A stretch of DNA of 64,000 bases, taken from positions 62,001 through 126,000 of the forward strand of contig NZ_JFHD01000009.1 of the NCBI RefSeq assembly GCF_000698575.1. The letters run 5' to 3'. This document shows positions 60,447-64,000 of this stretch, piece after piece. How positions within the stretch are numbered: position 1 is the stretch's first letter; each line of letters begins with the position of its first letter. The DNA comes from Caballeronia zhejiangensis. Lineage in GTDB: Bacteria > Pseudomonadota > Gammaproteobacteria > Burkholderiales > Burkholderiaceae. The notes under the pieces are model-generated. The model searched no databases. It saw nothing but the letters and a program-made list of their open reading frames with translations, and had not been told where the DNA came from. The translations under genes were made by a program, and so were the position numbers.

Positions 60447-61247
60447 TCACTTGGTGTATTTCGCGAGCACCACGACGGAGAAAGAGTTCATGAACTGTTC
60501 GACGCGCTCGAAGCCGCCCGCGTCCTGTGCGAATACCGACAGGCTGTCGACGAGGTGCGTGAGCAGGAAGATCAGGTCTTCCTTCGGCGTGTCGCGCTTC
60601 AGCTCGCCGGTGCGGCTCGCATGCTCGACGGCGACTTCGACGGCCGCGTGGATCTCGGTCGTGAAGCCCGCGAGCGCCGCGCGCGCCTCGTCGGTCAGGA
60701 CGTCGCTTTCCAGGCGCAGCCGGCCAATCAGACTCCACGGCCTGCGCGTCTTGCCGCCGGGATTGTATTTGCGGAACAGATTGCGGTTGTAGGCGACTTC
60801 CGCCTGCAGCTTCTCTCGCAGCGACAGCGTTTCGTCGAGCCAGATTTTCTTCTGTCCCGCGGTGGCGCCGGCCACGTATTCCTTCACCACTTCCTCGACG
60901 AGACTGTTCTTGTTGCCGAAGTGATAGTGGATGTTGGTGGTCGTGATGCCGAGCTCCTTGGCGATCACGCCAAACGTTGTCTTGTGATAGCCGTGCGCGA
61001 TCAGGAGCTTCTTCGCCAGATCCTTGATGCTGTCGTACATCGGAGATTTTTTGGGCGCGGCGCTTGTTTTGTCGGTCTTGTCGTTCTGACTCAACGGTTC
61101 ATCTCGGTGGGGATCGGACTGCCGGCTCGGCCTCGAACGAGGCGAAGCAACGGACGGGGATGCTGCGGAATTTGCGGTCGATTTTACACGACCCCCATTT
61201 GTCGATCTCTTCGCCGCCTTCTCCGCAAACGACTGCGCGCGTTCCAT
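60447..61247 (-). CDS. TetR-family transcriptional regulator
   Basis: The 266-residue protein has a TetR HTH around residues 72-115 (YDSIKDLAKKLLIAHGYHKTTFGVIAKELGITTTNIHYHFGNKNSLVEEVV) and a C-terminal ligand domain. Before the HTH lies an unusual 70-residue basic, Ser/Lys-rich extension. The first ATG is supported by GGGAGG seven bases upstream, so the extension seems real; a Met at position 70 is the alternative. It is divergent from the crotonase gene, with a 16-bp perfect palindrome between them. Confidence 0.87.
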   Translation of the reverse strand: MERAQSFAEKAAKRSTNGGRVKSTANSAASPSVASPRSRPSRQSDPHRDEPLSQNDKTDKTSAAPKKSPMYDSIKDLAKKLLIAHGYHKTTFGVIAKELGITTTNIHYHFGNKNSLVEEVVKEYVAGATAGQKKIWLDETLSLREKLQAEVAYNRNLFRKYNPGGKTRRPWSLIGRLRLESDVLTDEARAALAGFTTEIHAAVEVAVEHASRTGELKRDTPKEDLIFLLTHLVDSLSVFAQDAGGFERVEQFMNSFSVVVLAKYTK

Positions 61248-61309
61248 TTTTCGCCTCCCGAAAATCTCGTTGCGTAGTGCCCGGAAATGATGTTAATGTC
61301 CGCTCAACG

Positions 61310-61325
61310 TACTTACTAGTAAGTA
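61310..61325. promoter_or_regulatory. Palindrome TACTTACTAGTAAGTA, probable TetR operator
   Basis: A 16-bp perfect palindrome in the 139-base divergent region, just ahead of a -10 like TATAAG (61328-61333) for the crotonase gene. It is a strong candidate site for the divergent TetR protein. Confidence 0.7.
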
Positions 61326-61386
61326 AGTATAAGGGAATACTCGAATGGGACATCACTGCTTCGGCAGTGAAAAAAAAGGAGGCGCG

Positions 61387-62145
61387 ATGCAGGAACACAT
61401 GGTGGTGCGCAAACACGGCGCGGTCGCGGAGATCGTCATCAATCGACCGGAGAAGATGAACGCGATCACGCCCGAGATGACGCAGACGCTCGCCGGCATC
61501 CGGCAGGACATCGAGCGTGACGAAGCGATCCGCGCGGTGCTGCTGCGCGGCGAAGGCGAGCGCGCATTCAGCGCGGGAAGCGATCTCCATTCGCTCAAGA
61601 CGTATCGCACGACGTGGGAGTTTCGCGCCCGCACCGATTACGCGATGGTCGTGCGCGAATTCACCAAGCCCGTCGTCGCGGCATTGAAAGGCTGGGTGCT
61701 GGGCGGCGGCCTGGAAATGATGCTTGGCGCCGATGTCCGCGTCGCGGGACAAAGCGCGAAGTTCGGCGCGCCTGAAGTGGTGCGCGGTTGGGTCGGCGGC
61801 GGCGGTGCGTCGCAAATGCTGCCGCGCCTCATCGGCTACGGGCAGGCCATGCGCCTTCTGCTGACCGGCGACACCATCGATGCGAACGAGGCGCTCCGCA
61901 TCGGCCTTGTCGAGATGGTGGTCGAGGATGCGGCCGTCGTCGAAACCGCGATGGCGCTGTGCCGCAAGATGGCCGAGTTCAGCCCGATCGCGACGCAGTC
62001 GGTCAAGGCGGCCGTGCGCGCATCGCTTTCGATGAGCGTCGAACAGGGCATTCGCTACGAGAACGAGCTGACGTCGCTGTGCTTCGCCTCGGGCAACTAC
62101 GAGGAGGGCGCCAACGCATTCGGCAATCGCGCAAGCCGGAACTGA
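61387..62145 (+). CDS. Enoyl-CoA hydratase/isomerase (crotonase) family
   Basis: The 252-residue protein has FSAGSDLHSLKTY, LKGWVLGGGLEMMLGADVRVAGQ and FGAPEVVRGWVGGGGASQMLPRLIG; the Glu144-equivalent is in APEV, the Glu164-equivalent is not seen. A strong ribosome site AGGAGG lies six bases before the ATG at 61387. It begins a plus-strand operon with an MHS transporter and a CoA-transferase, under the divergent TetR regulator. Reaction unknown. Confidence 0.87.
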   Translation: MQEHMVVRKHGAVAEIVINRPEKMNAITPEMTQTLAGIRQDIERDEAIRAVLLRGEGERAFSAGSDLHSLKTYRTTWEFRARTDYAMVVREFTKPVVAALKGWVLGGGLEMMLGADVRVAGQSAKFGAPEVVRGWVGGGGASQMLPRLIGYGQAMRLLLTGDTIDANEALRIGLVEMVVEDAAVVETAMALCRKMAEFSPIATQSVKAAVRASLSMSVEQGIRYENELTSLCFASGNYEEGANAFGNRASRN

Positions 62146-62206
62146 TTCGCGGACAAGTACGTCACGTCGAACATAACCAGACCAAAGAGAAGCAGGAGAC
62201 AGCGCC

Positions 62207-63550
62207 ATGCAAGTCGCACATGCGCAGAACGCAGACCGCAGGAACATCCGACGCGCCGTGTTCGCGTCGACGCTCGGCACCATCATCGAATGGTACGACT
62301 ATGGGCTCTACGCAGCGGCATCGGGCCTCATCATCAACAAGCTGTTCTTTCCGCAGTTGTCGTCGCTTGCGGGCACGCTCGCGGCGTTCGCGACCTTCGC
62401 GGTCGGCTTCATCATCCGGCCGGTTGGCGGCATCGTCATTTCGCATATCGGCGACAAATACGGCCGCAAACCCGCGCTCGTGTTCTGCGTGACGATCATG
62501 GGCGCGGCGACCGTCGGCCTCGGCATATTGCCGACGTGGCAGCAGGCAGGCGTGATCGCGCCGATCCTGCTCGTGCTGCTGCGCATGATGCAGGGCTTCG
62601 GCGCCGGCGCGGAACTCGCCGGCGCAATCACGCTGATCGCCGAATACACGCCGCCGAGCCGGCGCGCGTTCTTTACGTCGATTCCGAACGCGGCCACCAA
62701 CTTCGGCGTGATGATCGCGATCGCGACGTTCCTGATGATCTCGTACGTGCCGGAAGACATCCTGTTCACGTGGGCGTGGCGCGTGCCGTTCATCCTGTCG
62801 CTCGGGTTGTTCGGCGTCGCGATCTACATCCGCTCGAAGCTCGATGAAACGCCCGAATACGTCGCCGCGATGGAGAAGGCGAGCGCGAAGGCCAAGGCCG
62901 AGAAAGTGCCCGTCGCGGACCTGTTTCGCAACAGCCGTCGCGAGTTGCTGTGCGGCTTCTTCGCGATGGGCGGCCATCAGGCGCTCAGCTATGTGCTCAA
63001 TACCTTTGCGCTGAGCTACATGACCAACACGGTCGGCATGGCGAAGGCTGACAGCCTCGTCGTACTGATCATCGCGCTGGGCTTCTCGCTTTTCTGCGCG
63101 CCCGTCGGCGGCATGCTCGCGGACAAATACGGCAGCGGCAACGTGTTCGCCGCCGGCGCGATGATCGCGCTCGCGCTCGTGTGGCCGCTCTTCCGCGCCA
63201 TCGATTCGAAGGACATCGTGCTCGCCACGATCGCGATGAGCGCGGTCTATGGAATCAGCTGGGGCTGCACCTGCGGCGCACAGGGCGCGTTCCTGTCGAA
63301 TCTGTTTCCGACGCAGTACCGCTTCTCCGGCATCGCGATGTGCCGCGAGTTTTCCGGCGCGCTGATAGGCGGGCCGACGCCGTTCATCGCGACCGCGCTC
63401 GTCGCATACGCGGGCGGCAAGCCGACTTACGTGATGGTGTTCCTCGCCGTCTTCTGCCTGCTCACGCTGATCGCGGCGCTGTTCGGCAAACGCCTCTCGC
63501 GTCATCGGGACGATCAGCCCGTGTTCCAGGAATCGCATTCGGCAATCTGA
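62207..63550 (+). CDS. MFS transporter, metabolite:H+ symporter (MHS) family
   Basis: The 447-residue protein has 12 hydrophobic segments and the MHS lead FASTLGTIIEWYDYGLYAAASGLI, plus SHIGDKYGRKPALVFC after helix 2, as in ShiA (shikimate), ProP and citrate carriers. It likely imports an organic acid by proton symport for this operon. It follows the crotonase by 61 bases. Confidence 0.92.
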   Translation: MQVAHAQNADRRNIRRAVFASTLGTIIEWYDYGLYAAASGLIINKLFFPQLSSLAGTLAAFATFAVGFIIRPVGGIVISHIGDKYGRKPALVFCVTIMGAATVGLGILPTWQQAGVIAPILLVLLRMMQGFGAGAELAGAITLIAEYTPPSRRAFFTSIPNAATNFGVMIAIATFLMISYVPEDILFTWAWRVPFILSLGLFGVAIYIRSKLDETPEYVAAMEKASAKAKAEKVPVADLFRNSRRELLCGFFAMGGHQALSYVLNTFALSYMTNTVGMAKADSLVVLIIALGFSLFCAPVGGMLADKYGSGNVFAAGAMIALALVWPLFRAIDSKDIVLATIAMSAVYGISWGCTCGAQGAFLSNLFPTQYRFSGIAMCREFSGALIGGPTPFIATALVAYAGGKPTYVMVFLAVFCLLTLIAALFGKRLSRHRDDQPVFQESHSAI

Positions 63551-63599
63551 CGCCGATGCGGGCATCGACGCAAACACAGACAATACCGGAGTAGATGAC

Positions 63600-64000
63600 A
63601 TGCAAATTTTGACCGCCGACCAGGCTGCATCCCTGCTGAAGGATGGCGATACCTTGATGATCGGCGGATCGGGAAGCGGGCACGCCGTGCCGGAAGCGCT
63701 GATCGAGGCGCTCGAGCGGCGCTTTCTCGCGCAGGGCGAGCCGCGCCGGATCACGTCGTTTCATCCGGTCGGCCTCGGCGATCGCGGCGAACGCGGCGCA
63801 TCGCGGCTCGCGCATACGGGGCTGCTCAAGCGTGTCGTATGCGGCACGCTGGTCGATTCGCCGGCGCTCGCGCAGATGGCGCTGAACAAGGAAGTCGAAG
63901 CGTGGACACTGCCGCAGGGCGCGCTCTCGCAGCTCACGCGCGAGATGGCGGCGGGGCGGCCGGGGCTCGTCAGTCATGTCGGGCTGCATACCTTCGTCGA
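63600..64000 (+). CDS. Family I CoA-transferase, copy 3 (partial, cut by window end)
   Basis: About 133 residues are visible. MQILTADQAASLLKDGDTLMIGGSGSGHAVPEALIEALERRFL and the following GEPRRITSFHPVGLGDRGERGASRLAHTGLLKRVVCGT match the N-terminal half of the fused CoA-transferases at 47243 and 50024. It follows the MHS gene by 49 bases. The catalytic Glu lies beyond the window. Three such paralogues within 17 kb is unusual. Confidence 0.85.
   Translation, partial: MQILTADQAASLLKDGDTLMIGGSGSGHAVPEALIEALERRFLAQGEPRRITSFHPVGLGDRGERGASRLAHTGLLKRVVCGTLVDSPALAQMALNKEVEAWTLPQGALSQLTREMAAGRPGLVSHVGLHTFV

Noticed and set aside
1..64000. CRISPR array, rRNA operon, insertion sequence or integrase
   Set aside because: I found no spaced direct repeats, rRNA segments, transposase or integrase reading frames in the window.

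Overview
The window is chromosomal DNA of a high-GC betaproteobacterium, most likely a member of the Burkholderiaceae close to Paraburkholderia or Caballeronia. The evidence is the strong G/C third-position bias, families typical of that group (BPSS1780-type membrane protein, DUF3563, DUF2782, DUF3309) and familiar gene orders (DUF2782-thrB, xseB-ispA-dxs, yqeY-dnaG-rpoD-tRNA-Ile2). No species can be fixed from the sequence alone.

The left part, about 1-38.5 kb, is mainly core genome. It opens with the end of a type IB topoisomerase, then a RES/Xre toxin-antitoxin pair and a two-gene micro-operon behind a perfect LexA box. Next come a Pit phosphate transporter, a CHAD protein, ModE, a PAP2 phosphatase, a PHB-depolymerase-like esterase, ohr/ohrR, thrB, amn, a LOG protein and polA with start codons one base apart, ndh, a mercaptopyruvate sulfurtransferase, a Rieske oxygenase, and xseB-ispA-dxs with folE2. 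After a LysR gene, an MFS transporter, a GST, tsaD and a flavoprotein comes the macromolecular-synthesis region yqeY-dnaG-rpoD. A structured small-RNA candidate lies just upstream of yqeY, and rpsU is not in its usual place.

The tRNA-Ile2 (CAU) gene at 38.5 kb looks like a border. Beyond it lie palindromes, a frameshifted zinc-ribbon pseudogene and then about 25 kb of catabolic genes. The first block (39.5-45.2 kb) is an IclR-linked operon: HMG-CoA-lyase-like enzyme, CaiB-type CoA-transferase, MFS transporter and an exported amidohydrolase. A stump of a thioesterase gene at 45.25-45.42 kb ends at the second block.

The second block (45.4-60.4 kb) is the most interesting part. Three transcription units each carry the same 12-bp palindrome TAGATCGATCTA upstream: a TIM-barrel isomerase gene; an 11-gene operon (TRAP transporter, SDR, two crotonases, aldo/keto reductase, MaoC hydratase, acyl-CoA dehydrogenase, two fused CoA-transferases); and a Gfo/Idh/MocA - AroE-like - LacI-family operon. 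This reads as one LacI-type regulon that imports a carboxylate, oxidises or isomerises it, activates it by CoA transfer and degrades it by beta-oxidation-type steps. The gene set recalls alicyclic-acid (cyclohexanecarboxylate-type) catabolism, but the substrate is unknown. A third module (60.4-64 kb) has a TetR regulator with its own palindrome, a crotonase, an MHS-family transporter and a third CoA-transferase cut by the window end.
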